44,589 nt of DNA from an uncultured Candidatus Actinomarina sp. (GCA_902619825.1 CACNFT010000006.1:1-44589); one strand, 5' to 3'; positions 10,801 through 17,924 are shown, counted from the first letter of the stretch. Translations and numbers: made by a program. Notes: generated by a model from the sequence alone, not told the origin.

Positions 10801-11265
10801 GACATATTTGAAGATTTCACCTCAATAGACCAAAGTTCAAAAATTGAAGAATATCAACCATCTGTTTTAGGTTTATTAGAAATCCCAAATACAAACATTA
10901 GTCAATATGTTGTCTCTGGAACAGATGATCAAAGTCTTCAATTTGGTCCAGGGCATTATCTTGGAACTAGTTTGCCAGGTTCAGGAGGAAATGTTGGTAT
11001 AGCTGGTCACAGAACTACCTACGGTGCACCATTTAGTAGACTTGATTCAGTTCAAATAGGTGACGAAATGTACCTTACAGTTGGCTCTAATAAATATCAT
11101 TATGTAGTTGATGAAATAGAAATCGTTGATCCTGTTACAGGAGATTATGTACTTTATGATAGAGGAGATGACAGACTTACTTTAACAACATGCCATCCAA
11201 GATATTCAGCTAGGCAGAGATTAGTAGTCTCAGGATTCCTTACAAAAATTGAAAGTGGTAATTAG
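4828..11265 (+). CDS. Giant surface repeat protein with internal LADTG sorting signal and fused C-terminal sortase domain
   Basis: The single frame encodes 2145 residues. (1) A Lys-rich, hydrophobic signal peptide ends with ALA-SG near residue 46. (2) A Ser/Thr-rich, propeller-like domain runs to about residue 335. (3) Eleven Ig-like repeats of about 100 residues follow, each bounded by two cysteines. (4) Then come 26 consecutive threonines, a twelfth related domain, a second Thr linker and a Glu/Asp/Asn-rich stretch. (5) LADTG at 1754-1758 is followed by a hydrophobic span and SRKRK, the layout of a sortase substrate. (6) A charged, coiled-coil-like cytoplasmic segment reaches about residue 1920. 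(7) A second span covers about 1923-1943. (8) The last 135 or so residues are a sortase domain with H2061, TLTTC ending at C2122 and R2131, resembling class E. The topology is consistent: repeats outside, linker inside, sortase outside. The start is GTG with no good Shine-Dalgarno. An internal ATG at 10189 could alternatively begin a separate 358-residue sortase. Confidence 0.85.
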   Translation: MLLFKKLFSFVFSKKTFNLVMSFLMIVSLAYVTIETIDPEPALASGEFSCTNSDGAGYVFQSTYSSGTLSILRGSNDSSSSFSTSTIETFSSWSHGNIEEVNSLSITPDGDMYAILKRTNTSQVYFYKLNYNGSGAGTTTHISSVTSDLGTGDNNAASYYETTSGATTYKYIFTSKGFFKGNSKAIRLNSDGTYKVIDITISSGSSWASNKAKDFAFIQDSSTHDFIAFNSNTDDLLAATVSHTNIGASNESISVALSQRASSVGSSMSSNSGAAMTLGDGIVYFLENDDGRLWKYDYANDTSTGNDTNEFVLTSDSFNSSSNTDGAGCGTGNAEPPAGSVTASAASQGSCSSGAATANFTLSATGTTMYYDLQRRIDTGSGFSSWLTTVNGGSISAGGSFTAGTGTARDHGTVVEYQYRAGSSNPSSGSYISVDSNGDSLSITINCPLTTYNATPSLGSCSTGFALPSIAIENTGNTTAYFDVQYKIDSGSWVTLENGNGITSGATETYSLPSSQAHGVVISWQVRNGTSNPSSGSYTSAGSSTVDCPTGTVSVSVSAGSCSAGSSTPQISITNGTNETQVFDVQYKIGSGGTWQDLQDGNSISSSSTETYTLSSAQTHNTQVYFQYRYATSNPSSGSYTSTDGSSNTLLATVDCVYINPAASQSFTTTCSAGARTNSLVLTNASPANSTAYFLVEYSLDDEASWTVKESNQAVAVGGSETLTQSVVDTKFIVWRYKTSSTSDSFTGDYTTMSDSSTVDCDPDITVSSSFGSCSGGAKTSTLSLENNESSTVYVKVEYSVDGGTYQTKTANLSISGSATDTSQTHSVTDGQTIAWRITDAFDSDGNFTNMAVETQSTSSPVDCDPETNLSASFGSCASGAKTSTLSIENTESSTAYYKVEYQIDSGTFTTANSNLSVSNGATDTSQTASVPDGSTITWRITDSFDNDGNFTNMVTETLDASDAVDCDPSITVVNPPAIACAGSQGSSTISITNNESSTIYVKVEYKIDDGSYQSANANLTIAGGATDTSVSQNVSNGSKITWRVTDSFTNNDFTNMSAEVQTQSSTVDCLVPTTFSHSFGSCASGAMTNTASITNDSSATAYYLVEYKIDDGSYQTAATNLSVGAGATNTSLTASVPHGSTITWRFKDSSTDGNFSGASYEEQAASSTVDCDPEVTATQAFGSCSSGSQTNTLTLTNAESATAYVKVEYKIDSGSYTTLNNNVSVSASSTDTSQSVAVPHGSTITWRVTDSFTSADYTNMTAESEVTSSAADCDPDSTFSTAFGSCGSGAKTSTLTINNTESSDTVYYKVEYKIDSGSYTTLSSNLSVAASGTNTASTVSVPDGSTITWKITDTFTSDDFTAMSAEQQTTSDAVDCDPEITVSSSFGSCSGTSKTSTLSITSGEGSPIYVKVEYSIDGGAYQTSSANLTVSSFATDTSQSVSVSEGSSITWRVTDSFDSADFTNMSAETQSASEAGTCTTTTTTTTTTTTTTTTTTTTTTTTTTIAPTTTAPPEVFDPFFINNRQCSGSGANYSFYVDNTFSSVGMRLIVRIWVDGNLLSKTEYTVGSGQFFGVNTVYNASEGSSYRIKFKVRDLKSNELKVTGRFKNKVNCDLLTGTSTTTTTLPIISTTTITTMPLDDGLDFSGLDIDFGELEVGPKKENPDDNEETNEDENTSEDSNNPNGSNEINSGTDPEDGGNDTNNEDEFDGDGDEDFTELVDNKLVVWDDFEENIFFTDGSYRVRYRFSEDAIQLADTGIDLDYVAIGGLSFFVLGIVLFTSSRKRKLMDSETSLEDIYKNAYKLKIKIEKLIKEKVEINIDINKFAPYAKNFNSYENDIQDLNSELQYTLVAIKNIKTICEKNNEEFTKDLLQERLKLISKNFEINYTGNNLEQSESVKITEQKDTKKIKRKFFERKQLRRPVMGLAVLSILMGMSFGIYATQQMYLSNIQQDNAQDYLEKLYLGEETINTEKPNNLYKPLRIFQSDNPVFDIFEDFTSIDQSSKIEEYQPSVLGLLEIPNTNISQYVVSGTDDQSLQFGPGHYLGTSLPGSGGNVGIAGHRTTYGAPFSRLDSVQIGDEMYLTVGSNKYHYVVDEIEIVDPVTGDYVLYDRGDDRLTLTTCHPRYSARQRLVVSGFLTKIESGN
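5842..9264 (+). repeat. Eleven tandem Ig-like domain repeats, about 100 codons each
   Basis: Each unit starts near a GSC or similar cysteine motif, continues through a YYKVEYKIDSGSY-like strand and a GSTITWRVTDSF-like strand, and closes with VDC. Between units 5 and 6 the first cysteine recurs after 309 bases (7147 to 7456). Units 1-4 are more divergent (NPSSGSY type), and units 5-11 are closely alike (FTNM type). The first paired cysteine is at 5878 and the last at 9262. A twelfth, degenerate copy follows the Thr stalk (RQCSGSG to KVNC). One disulfide per domain is likely. Confidence 0.85.
9265..9342 (+). repeat. ACN triplet microsatellite encoding 26 threonines
   Basis: Twenty-six consecutive ACA/ACT/ACG codons directly follow the last cysteine of repeat 11. 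Because the array is built of triplets, length change would lengthen or shorten the stalk without shifting the frame. Such Thr runs are typical of flexible, possibly glycosylated stalks on surface proteins. Confidence 0.9.
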
Positions 11266-11892
11266 ATGGTAACAGAACCTTTAAAGAAAGATGGTAGAAG
11301 TGTCAGAGGTAAAAAAACTTTTGATGATGTACATAAAAAGCTAATCGATAGCGCTGTTCAACTTTTTAACAACCCAATACTTTCACCAGATCGAGTAACT
11401 GTCACAGAAATTGCAAAACATGCTGGTGTATCGGTAGCTACTGCCTATAATCATTTTCCTGAAAATAAACTAGATGTTTACGGATCACTATTTCAATTGG
11501 GTTTTCAGGATGTATCTGTAGAATTTAATAAATTTTTAGAATCATCTCCTGATGCAGATGAAGCAATTAAAGTTTTTTTAGATACGATAGTTTTAAAATG
11601 CGTTGAATTGGGTAATGCTATAAGATTTGCATGGTTTGAGGTCAGAGAAATACTTGCTTCTGGTAAGTGGATACAAGGTGAGCCTTATGATGTCTTACAC
11701 AAACTATGCACAAATTATGATTCAAAAAATGCAGACAATTTGTGTGACGATATTTTTCAAATGTTTAATGGTGCAACATTACTCTGGTTAAGATACGATC
11801 CTGATTACTCAGTTTGGTCAAAATATACAGATGAATGGTATATGGAAAATGTTAACCAGATTTTTGATAAGGTAACTAAAATTCACGAGTAG
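11266..11892 (+). CDS. TetR/AcrR-family transcriptional regulator
   Basis: The 208-residue protein has an N-terminal helix-turn-helix of the TetR type around residues 44-64 (VTEIAKHAGVSVATAYNHFP), where the YNHF segment is the usual end of the recognition helix. The remaining helical part would bind a ligand or form the dimer; it is rich in Trp and Asp near the end and I recognise no specific subfamily. The ATG directly follows the stop of the sortase-fusion gene, so it is likely co-transcribed with it. It could control this surface-protein island, but no operator could be identified with confidence. Confidence 0.85.
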   Translation: MVTEPLKKDGRSVRGKKTFDDVHKKLIDSAVQLFNNPILSPDRVTVTEIAKHAGVSVATAYNHFPENKLDVYGSLFQLGFQDVSVEFNKFLESSPDADEAIKVFLDTIVLKCVELGNAIRFAWFEVREILASGKWIQGEPYDVLHKLCTNYDSKNADNLCDDIFQMFNGATLLWLRYDPDYSVWSKYTDEWYMENVNQIFDKVTKIHE

Positions 11893-11895
11893 CTC

Positions 11896-13338
11896 ATGAA
11901 AAAAATCTTAATATTTCTGTCATTTTTTTTATTTTTTAATGCCTCATTTTTTAATCCAATTTTAGATACAAATAATATTGAGATTGAAATAAATCGTCTT
12001 GTAGGTGAGGATATTTCAATCACCTGGTCCGTTAATTATGACACTTATGATTACATAGTCATGGAGATCTCTCATAGAAATAATGATGAAAAATATGAGC
12101 TATCAAGCTCTGAAGGAGAAGTCAAATTATGTTGTTACCCAGACTATGTTCGAGTAACGATTACAGTTTTTGTGACAAAAATTGAGGACGTTACCGGTTC
12201 AGATTGTGCAGTAGGAGAGTGCAAAAAATTTACAAAGGAAGAATATGTCAATCAAGAATTACTTCAAATAATTCCACCACCCACCACTACTTCAACAACG
12301 ACTACAACAACTACAACAACTACACTTCCCCCATCAATAATTGAGGAAACAGATTTTTTAAATATTGAAATTACTAATGAACTCATAACTACGATTCCAT
12401 TGTTTGAAGATGTCGATCTTACTGATCAAGAAAAAAATAGCATTGCTGTCATAGTTTCCACTGGAATAATCATATTATTTTATATTGTTTTGCTTTTACA
12501 AGAATGGTTTAACAAAATTATTTCAACAAACAACATTAAATGGTTTTCAAAGGAAAAAACGTTTAAAGGCTCTCGGAAATTAGTTAATTTTATCAAGGTA
12601 GTTTTTGTTCTTTTATCAACAGCATTTTTAATTGGATATGTTGAAGAAGGAGCTGATTTATCCCTTGATCTTGAAAATCTTGCAATATTCATTAGTGCTT
12701 TGGTTGGTTTGATTGTAGTAACTTTATTTTACGAGGGAACAGAGGGTTTTATTGAGAGGAAAATATTCAAACAAAACGTAAATATCAAATGGGCTCCTCA
12801 GGCAGTATTCTTTGCTGGTATTTCAACACTAGCTTTTATTTATTTTGAAATGCCTATTGGCTTTATTTTCGGATTCTTCGCAACTGCATATATTGCAGGT
12901 AATAGAAACACAGCGAAATTATCTCCAAAATTTTACTCAATGATGATTTTAAGCTTAGGCGGATTTGGGTTTTTCTATCTTACTTCGGTTCCATTGATAA
13001 AAGAATCATCAGTTTTTACAGCTATTGCTGCTTTGAGTTATTTAATGTGTTTAGAAGGTGTTTTATTTAAGTCTCTGCCAGGAGGTGGTAATGAACTATT
13101 TGAATCACTTCGTGACTCCAAAGGTATTTATAAAGTTTTTCCCCTAATAAGTTTTCTTTTAGGTGTTTGGTTATTCATTAGAGTTTTAATTATTCAACCA
13201 GACAGTGAATTCGCTAATATGCAACAAGAACTCTTAAGCATGGGATCATTTTCTTATACATTAGGATTAGGTTTGTTAGGCTATATATCTGTAATCCTTT
13301 TCTTAGGATTATTCATAAAAGTTTCAAATAAAAAATGA
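11896..13338 (+). CDS. Membrane protein: secreted beta domain, Thr stalk and 8-9 transmembrane helices
   Basis: I do not recognise this 480-residue protein. It begins with a signal peptide (MKKILIFLSFFLFFNAS). An extracellular domain of about 100 residues with four cysteines follows (two adjacent at 79-80, then 104 and 109), and then a Pro/Thr stalk (about 127-146). The rest is a polytopic membrane region with hydrophobic spans near residues 183-202, 232-249, 261-279, 300-335 (probably two), 347-365, 371-391, 413-433 and 452-475. The ATG lies three bases after the TetR stop, and its own stop overlaps the next gene in ATGA, so it belongs to the same transcription unit. The sensor-on-a-stalk layout suggests a surface receptor or transporter partner, but no function can be assigned. 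Confidence 0.75.
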   Translation: MKKILIFLSFFLFFNASFFNPILDTNNIEIEINRLVGEDISITWSVNYDTYDYIVMEISHRNNDEKYELSSSEGEVKLCCYPDYVRVTITVFVTKIEDVTGSDCAVGECKKFTKEEYVNQELLQIIPPPTTTSTTTTTTTTTTLPPSIIEETDFLNIEITNELITTIPLFEDVDLTDQEKNSIAVIVSTGIIILFYIVLLLQEWFNKIISTNNIKWFSKEKTFKGSRKLVNFIKVVFVLLSTAFLIGYVEEGADLSLDLENLAIFISALVGLIVVTLFYEGTEGFIERKIFKQNVNIKWAPQAVFFAGISTLAFIYFEMPIGFIFGFFATAYIAGNRNTAKLSPKFYSMMILSLGGFGFFYLTSVPLIKESSVFTAIAALSYLMCLEGVLFKSLPGGGNELFESLRDSKGIYKVFPLISFLLGVWLFIRVLIIQPDSEFANMQQELLSMGSFSYTLGLGLLGYISVILFLGLFIKVSNKK

Positions 13339-14144
13339 CAAACCGATATATAAATTCATTTATTGTTGGTCTACTGATAATTTCACTTATCGTAATCAAT
13401 TCAAACCAAAATGAAATATCAACAGAAAGTGAAGATGATACAGATGAAATTATACAAACTACCCAAGCAACTACTACTTCTTTCACAACTTCAACATCAA
13501 CTTCAACGACTACCTCTTCTACAACCTCCACATCAACTTCAACGACTACTTCCACATCAACTTCAACATCAACTTCTTCTACAACCTCCACATCAACTTC
13601 AACGACTACTTTCACATCAACTACTGTTTACTCTGGTCCATTTAGTAAATATGCGGGGTTTGAAGGTTCTAATCAGTCCCAATTAGAAGAGTTATCAACT
13701 CAACTACCCGAGCTTATGTTGAAAATTATAAATGTAAATAATATTTCCGTAATTAATGGATGTCATCAATACGGAAAATCACTTGTTGATAGATGTCCAT
13801 ATGGAGTGTGGGATCAACCAGGTACTAGTCCCGATGGAACAAAAAATGCTGAATGGAGTTTCTCTATTTGGATATCAAACCGTGCTTTTGCAGCAGGTGT
13901 TGCATACGACGTTCTACTTCATGAATCATTACATGCATTTTCATATTCAACGAGAAATTGTCCTACTGAGACCAATACAAATTACAGACAAGAAGCAAGA
14001 AATTTTTTTGGAGGAGAAGAATATTTAGTTGATGCTTTAGTTCTTTACTATGGCGGAACTTATAATCATTATCGTACAACAGGGAAACTCGATGAGGGTG
14101 AAATTAATTATCTAACAAAATACATCAACACTTGTTCAATTTAA
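13335..14144 (+). CDS. Putative secreted or anchored HExxH metalloprotease with Ser/Thr stalk
   Basis: The 269-residue protein has an N-terminal hydrophobic signal or anchor (about residues 7-22). A Ser/Thr-only stalk spans about residues 43-96, and a C-terminal domain carries HESLH at 196-200. A GGEEYLVDAL segment at about 226-235 could give the third zinc ligand (E228 or E229), as in gluzincin-type peptidases. There are four cysteines in the domain. It overlaps the preceding membrane-protein gene by four bases (ATGA), so the two are translationally coupled. No family assignment beyond the zinc motif is possible. It may act on, or mature, other proteins of this island; that is inference from position only. 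Confidence 0.75.
   Translation: MTNRYINSFIVGLLIISLIVINSNQNEISTESEDDTDEIIQTTQATTTSFTTSTSTSTTTSSTTSTSTSTTTSTSTSTSTSSTTSTSTSTTTFTSTTVYSGPFSKYAGFEGSNQSQLEELSTQLPELMLKIINVNNISVINGCHQYGKSLVDRCPYGVWDQPGTSPDGTKNAEWSFSIWISNRAFAAGVAYDVLLHESLHAFSYSTRNCPTETNTNYRQEARNFFGGEEYLVDALVLYYGGTYNHYRTTGKLDEGEINYLTKYINTCSI
13515..13622 (+). repeat. Direct repeat inside the Ser/Thr stalk
   Basis: Bases 13515-13562 recur at 13575-13622 with a single mismatch (48 bases, period 60). They encode the Ser/Thr stalk of the metalloprotease. The period is a multiple of three, so copy-number change would keep the frame. Confidence 0.85.
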
Positions 14145-14158
14145 AAAAAATTTAAATA

Positions 14159-14188
14159 TTGTTTATTTAAAAATGGTATGTATATAAT
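14159..14188 (+). promoter_or_regulatory. Promoter of the rho operon
   Basis: TTGTTT at 14159-14164 and TATAAT at 14183-14188 are separated by 18 bases, a good match to the main vegetative sigma factor consensus. The site lies about 70 bases before the rho start. An all-A/T inverted repeat (14151-14158 with 14164-14171) surrounds the -35 box and may be chance. Confidence 0.55.
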
Positions 14189-14257
14189 AAGAATGTCTTT
14201 CAGACAAATAATTCGCAAATCATTCCAAACCATGAATGTTTTGAAATTAGGAGAAAT

Positions 14258-15607
14258 ATGTCCGCAAGGTCACAATTACAATCAAAACCAGTAGCAGATC
14301 TTCGTGAAATTGCTGATGATCTTGGTCTTGAACATAAGGGACTACAAAAAGCAAAGTTAATTGATCTTTTATTGGAGCAAGGCGATGCAATTAATGAAAT
14401 CGCTGATACACCTGAAGAAGAAGTAGCTGTTATAGCTACAGACAACGATATGCCATCCGTCGTCAATTCTGGTGATAGTCAAATCAAAGAGGGTGAAACC
14501 AGAGAAGGCATTCTTGACATCCTTCCAGAGGGTTACGGATTTTTAAGATGTAGCGGTTATAAACCAAGTGAGATGGATGTTTATGTCCCTGCAGGAGCAA
14601 TCAAAAAATTTAGAATGAGAAAAGGAGATCTCGTTGCAGGTCCAATTCGTTCACCACGTGTAAAAGAAAAATATCCTGCATTAGTTGAACCCAAGACTGT
14701 AAATGGCGCTGACCCAGAACTACTAGCTCGTAGAGTAGACTTTGATAAACTTACACCCCTTTTTCCTGATGAAAGATTAAAACTTGAAATTGATGGTGAA
14801 CCAGAACGACTTGTTGGAAGAATCGTAGACCTTATTGCACCTATTGGAAAAGGTCAGAGAGGATTGATTGTTTCTCCACCGAAAGCAGGTAAAACTACAA
14901 TTCTTAAAGAAATTGCAAATTCTATTACTGCTAACAATCCGGAAGTTTATTTAATGGTTGTCCTAGTTGATGAAAGACCAGAAGAGGTAACCGACATGCA
15001 ACGTTCAGTAGATGGAGAAGTTGTATTTTCAACCTTTGATAGACCACCAGATGAGCACACCCAAGTCTCTAAATTAGCTATTGAAAGAGCAAAAAGACTT
15101 GTTGAAGAAGGTAAGGACGTTGTAATTTTATTGGATTCAATTACAAGACTTGCGAGAGCTCATAACTTAGCTACTCCAGCTAGTGGAAGAATTTTGTCAG
15201 GTGGTGTTGATTCGACTGCTTTAACTCCTCCTAAACAATTCTTTGGTGCAGCTAGAAACATAGAAGGTGGAGGAAGCCTAACAATTCTTGGTACTGCACT
15301 TGTTGAGACTGGATCAAAAATGGATGAAGTTATCTTCGAAGAGTTTAAGGGAACTGGAAACATGGAACTTCGTTTAGATAGACAACTTGCAGACAAGAGA
15401 GTCTTTCCTGCCATCGATGTTACTCCATCTGGAACTCGTGAAGAGCAACGACTAGTTTCACAAAAAGAACTTGAGTCATTATGGACTCTAAGAAGAGTTC
15501 TTGTCGGCCTTGAGGGTGGAGCAGCAACAGAATTATTAATAGATAGGCTTAAGACTCTGAAAAGTAATGACGCATTCTTAAAGGATGTCGCAAAAACCAA
15601 TAAATAA
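14258..15607 (+). CDS. rho: Transcription termination factor Rho
   Basis: Rho is a hexameric RNA-dependent ATPase that ends transcription. The 449 residues show a SAP-like Rho_N domain (about 12-42), a cold-shock-type RNA-binding domain (about 82-145, with EGYGFLR), Walker A PPKAGKTT at 207-214 and Walker B DVVILLD at 287-293. Many actinobacterial Rho proteins carry a long charged insertion after the Rho_N domain; here that region is only about 40 residues, so this is a compact form. The start is decided by AGGAG at 14249-14253, four bases before the ATG. It has its own promoter and heads the translation-factor group. Confidence 0.96.
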   Translation: MSARSQLQSKPVADLREIADDLGLEHKGLQKAKLIDLLLEQGDAINEIADTPEEEVAVIATDNDMPSVVNSGDSQIKEGETREGILDILPEGYGFLRCSGYKPSEMDVYVPAGAIKKFRMRKGDLVAGPIRSPRVKEKYPALVEPKTVNGADPELLARRVDFDKLTPLFPDERLKLEIDGEPERLVGRIVDLIAPIGKGQRGLIVSPPKAGKTTILKEIANSITANNPEVYLMVVLVDERPEEVTDMQRSVDGEVVFSTFDRPPDEHTQVSKLAIERAKRLVEEGKDVVILLDSITRLARAHNLATPASGRILSGGVDSTALTPPKQFFGAARNIEGGGSLTILGTALVETGSKMDEVIFEEFKGTGNMELRLDRQLADKRVFPAIDVTPSGTREEQRLVSQKELESLWTLRRVLVGLEGGAATELLIDRLKTLKSNDAFLKDVAKTNK

Positions 15608-15622
15608 AGTAAAGTAGACACT

Positions 15623-15916
15623 GTGAAAAAAGATATACATCCCGAATATAAAGAAGTTGTTTTCAGAGATGAAGATGCTGATTTTGCATTTCTTACAAGA
15701 TCAACCATTAAAACATCTGAAACAATTACTTGGGAAGATGGAAAAGAATATCCACTTGTAAAACTAGAAATCTCTAGTGCAAGCCATCCTTTTTTTACTG
15801 GAAAACAAAAACTTGTTGACTCTACAGGTAGAGTTGAAAGATTCAAACAACGATACGGTTCAACAAGTACAAGACAAGCACCTAAGCAAGAAGTTTCTTC
15901 TCAAGAAGAAGAATAA
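15623..15916 (+). CDS. rpmE2: 50S ribosomal protein L31, zinc-independent type B
   Basis: The sequence begins [13 protein letters not shown] and has the [13 protein letters not shown] core of L31. It contains no cysteine at all, so it is the zinc-free (C-minus) type rather than the CxxC type. At 97 residues it has an extra acidic Glu/Gln tail of about 17 residues. The start is GTG at 15623, 15 bases after the rho stop. L31 sits at the 50S-30S bridge. This position, between rho and prfA, is the usual place of rpmE in actinobacteria. Confidence 0.93.
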   Translation: MKKDIHPEYKEVVFRDEDADFAFLTRSTIKTSETITWEDGKEYPLVKLEISSASHPFFTGKQKLVDSTGRVERFKQRYGSTSTRQAPKQEVSSQEEE

Positions 15917-15937
15917 CTTCTTTAATCCCTTTTTCTC

Positions 15938-16849
15938 ATGTCTGAAAATGATATTTCTTATGGTGGACAAGCTGTAATAAGTGGTGTCCTAATTCAAAGC
16001 CCAAAGGGTTGGTCAGTTGCTGTAAGAAATCAAAATAATGAAATTGTAAAGTTCTTTAAAGAGAGAACGCCTTTGGTTAGAAGGCCTGGTATTTTTAAAC
16101 TTCCATTAATGCGTGGTATTGGAGCACTCATTGATTCTTTATATGTTGGTTATCAAGGTTTAACGATGTCTGATGAAATATATTATGAGGATGAGCCAGA
16201 ACCAACACTTATTAATAAAATCTTTAACTACGTTTTTATTATTGTGTTTCTCTCGCTCCTTATTGCAGGACCAAGATTACTGATCGATTTGATTGAAACA
16301 GATCAGACATCGAAAGGATTATATGAGGGACTTTTACGTGGTGTAATCGTTGTTCTTTATATTTATCTCATTGGAAAAACAAAAGATGCACAAGAGCTAT
16401 TCGAATTTCACGGTGCAGAGCACATGACCATTGCAGCTTTTGAAAATAACAGAGATCTTAATCTTGATCACATCAAAACTTTCCCTAAAGAACACATTCG
16501 ATGTGGAACCGCATTCATATTCTTGATAGTTTTTGTTAGCTTGTTAACGCTTCCATTTATTCCAACATTGAGTATTTTCATGACACTTGTAACACGTATT
16601 CTTCATGTGTTTGTCGTTGCAATGCTTTCATACGAGATACTTAAATTAAATTTTCAATACTCAGGCTCACTTTTTTCAAGACTTTTTAGTACTCCTGGAA
16701 TATGGATGCAGAAAATGACAACAAAACCTCCATCTGATGACCAAATTGAAGTCGCAAGAGTTGCTATGGCAAACTGTATAAAACATAGTGAAAAAACTGA
16801 TGAACTTGATACTTTTCTTGAAAATACAAAAGAGGTAAATCATGGATGA
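15938..16849 (+). CDS. DUF1385 (YqhQ-like) membrane protein
   Basis: The 303-residue protein has the family's N-terminal GGQAVISGV motif (residues 9-17). It also has the conserved HGAEHMTI motif (H158, H161) and ICGTAF-type region (RCGTAFIFL), between hydrophobic spans near residues 90-115, 130-148, 185-210 and 215-235. The biochemical role of the family is not established. It is commonly found beside rpmE and prfA, as here. It overlaps prfA by eight bases, indicating coupled translation. Confidence 0.88.
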   Translation: MSENDISYGGQAVISGVLIQSPKGWSVAVRNQNNEIVKFFKERTPLVRRPGIFKLPLMRGIGALIDSLYVGYQGLTMSDEIYYEDEPEPTLINKIFNYVFIIVFLSLLIAGPRLLIDLIETDQTSKGLYEGLLRGVIVVLYIYLIGKTKDAQELFEFHGAEHMTIAAFENNRDLNLDHIKTFPKEHIRCGTAFIFLIVFVSLLTLPFIPTLSIFMTLVTRILHVFVVAMLSYEILKLNFQYSGSLFSRLFSTPGIWMQKMTTKPPSDDQIEVARVAMANCIKHSEKTDELDTFLENTKEVNHG

Positions 16850-17924
16850 AACTTTAATTAAAAAACTTACAGCAATAGTTGAGTCACAAAAACAATTAGA
16901 AGATGATCTATCAAAAGTTGATATCTCTAGCGACCCAAACAAATACGCAGAGATGGCAAAAAAACACAGTGATATGTCTTCAATTGTTGAGCTTTTCAGA
17001 CAATGGGAAACACTAACTTCCGATATATCGGATGCTGAAGAGTTGCTTAATGAGGAAACCGACGAAGAGATGAAGAGTGAATATGAGGACATCATTAAAA
17101 ACTCAACTGCTGAGATTGAAAACATTGTTACAAAAATAAAAGTTGGTTTACTACCAAAAGACCCATCTGATGAGAAAGATGTTCTTGTAGAGATCCGACC
17201 TGGAGCAGGTGGTGAGGAAGCATCCATTTGGGTTGGGGATCTATTCAAAATGTATTCACGTTTTGCGGAACGTAACTCATGGAATGTTGAAAAGATAGAG
17301 ATGACTGATTCTGATATGGGTGGATATAGCAAGGTTATCTTTGCTATAAAATCTAAAGGTGTTTATTCAAAACTTAAATTTGAAGCTGGTGCACACAGAG
17401 TACAGAGAATTCCTAAAACAGAGTCACAAGGAAGGGTCCATACTTCTATTGCAACGGTAGCTGTCTTACCGGAAGCAGAGGAAGTAGATATAGATATTGA
17501 TCAAAATGATTTAAAAGTAGATGTCTACAGATCAAGTGGACCAGGTGGCCAAAGTGTGAACACAACAGACTCAGCCGTAAGAATTACTCACGTACCTACT
17601 GGACTTGTTGTCTCCTGCCAAGATGAAAAGTCACAACTACAAAATAAAGAAAAAGCTATGAGAATTTTAAGAGCAAGATTGCTCAAAGCACGTCAAGACG
17701 AAGCTGAAGCTGAACGAGCAAAGAATAGAAAAGAACAAGTAGGTTCTGGTGAGCGATCTGACAAAATTAGAACTTACAATTATAAAGACAACAGGGTATC
17801 TGATCACCGAATCAACTTAACCCTGAAGAAACTAGATCAGGTACTAGATGGTGACTTAAGTGATTTTATTGACGCTCTGATAGCAGATAATGAAACAACA
17901 AGACTCGCAACTTTAGAGGAATAA
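16842..17924 (+). CDS. prfA: Peptide chain release factor 1
   Basis: RF1 recognises UAA and UAG stop codons and triggers release of the finished chain. The 360-residue protein has the catalytic GGQ at 235-237 within SSGPGGQSVNTTDSAVR. The stop-codon recognition tripeptide is PKT (191-193) in the RIPKTESQGRVHTS context, where PAT or PVT is more usual in bacteria. The SQGRVHTS context identifies RF1 rather than RF2. The ATG overlaps the end of the DUF1385 gene. The next gene encodes the methyltransferase that modifies the GGQ glutamine. Confidence 0.96.
   Translation: MDETLIKKLTAIVESQKQLEDDLSKVDISSDPNKYAEMAKKHSDMSSIVELFRQWETLTSDISDAEELLNEETDEEMKSEYEDIIKNSTAEIENIVTKIKVGLLPKDPSDEKDVLVEIRPGAGGEEASIWVGDLFKMYSRFAERNSWNVEKIEMTDSDMGGYSKVIFAIKSKGVYSKLKFEAGAHRVQRIPKTESQGRVHTSIATVAVLPEAEEVDIDIDQNDLKVDVYRSSGPGGQSVNTTDSAVRITHVPTGLVVSCQDEKSQLQNKEKAMRILRARLLKARQDEAEAERAKNRKEQVGSGERSDKIRTYNYKDNRVSDHRINLTLKKLDQVLDGDLSDFIDALIADNETTRLATLEE

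Noticed and set aside
13313-13686. Open frames on both strands across the Ser/Thr stalk
   Set aside because: Low-complexity repeats rarely contain stops, so these are shadows of the protease gene at 13335-14144.
14151-14171. Operator palindrome at the rho promoter
   Set aside because: The arms are only A and T in a very AT-rich gap, so chance is a sufficient explanation.
15160-15846. Minus-strand 228-codon frame opposite rho and rpmE
   Set aside because: It lies antisense to two highly conserved genes, is Ser-rich without family features and has no ribosome binding site.
16676-17332. Minus-strand 218-codon frame opposite DUF1385 and prfA
   Set aside because: It is antisense to well-supported genes and has no recognisable motif.
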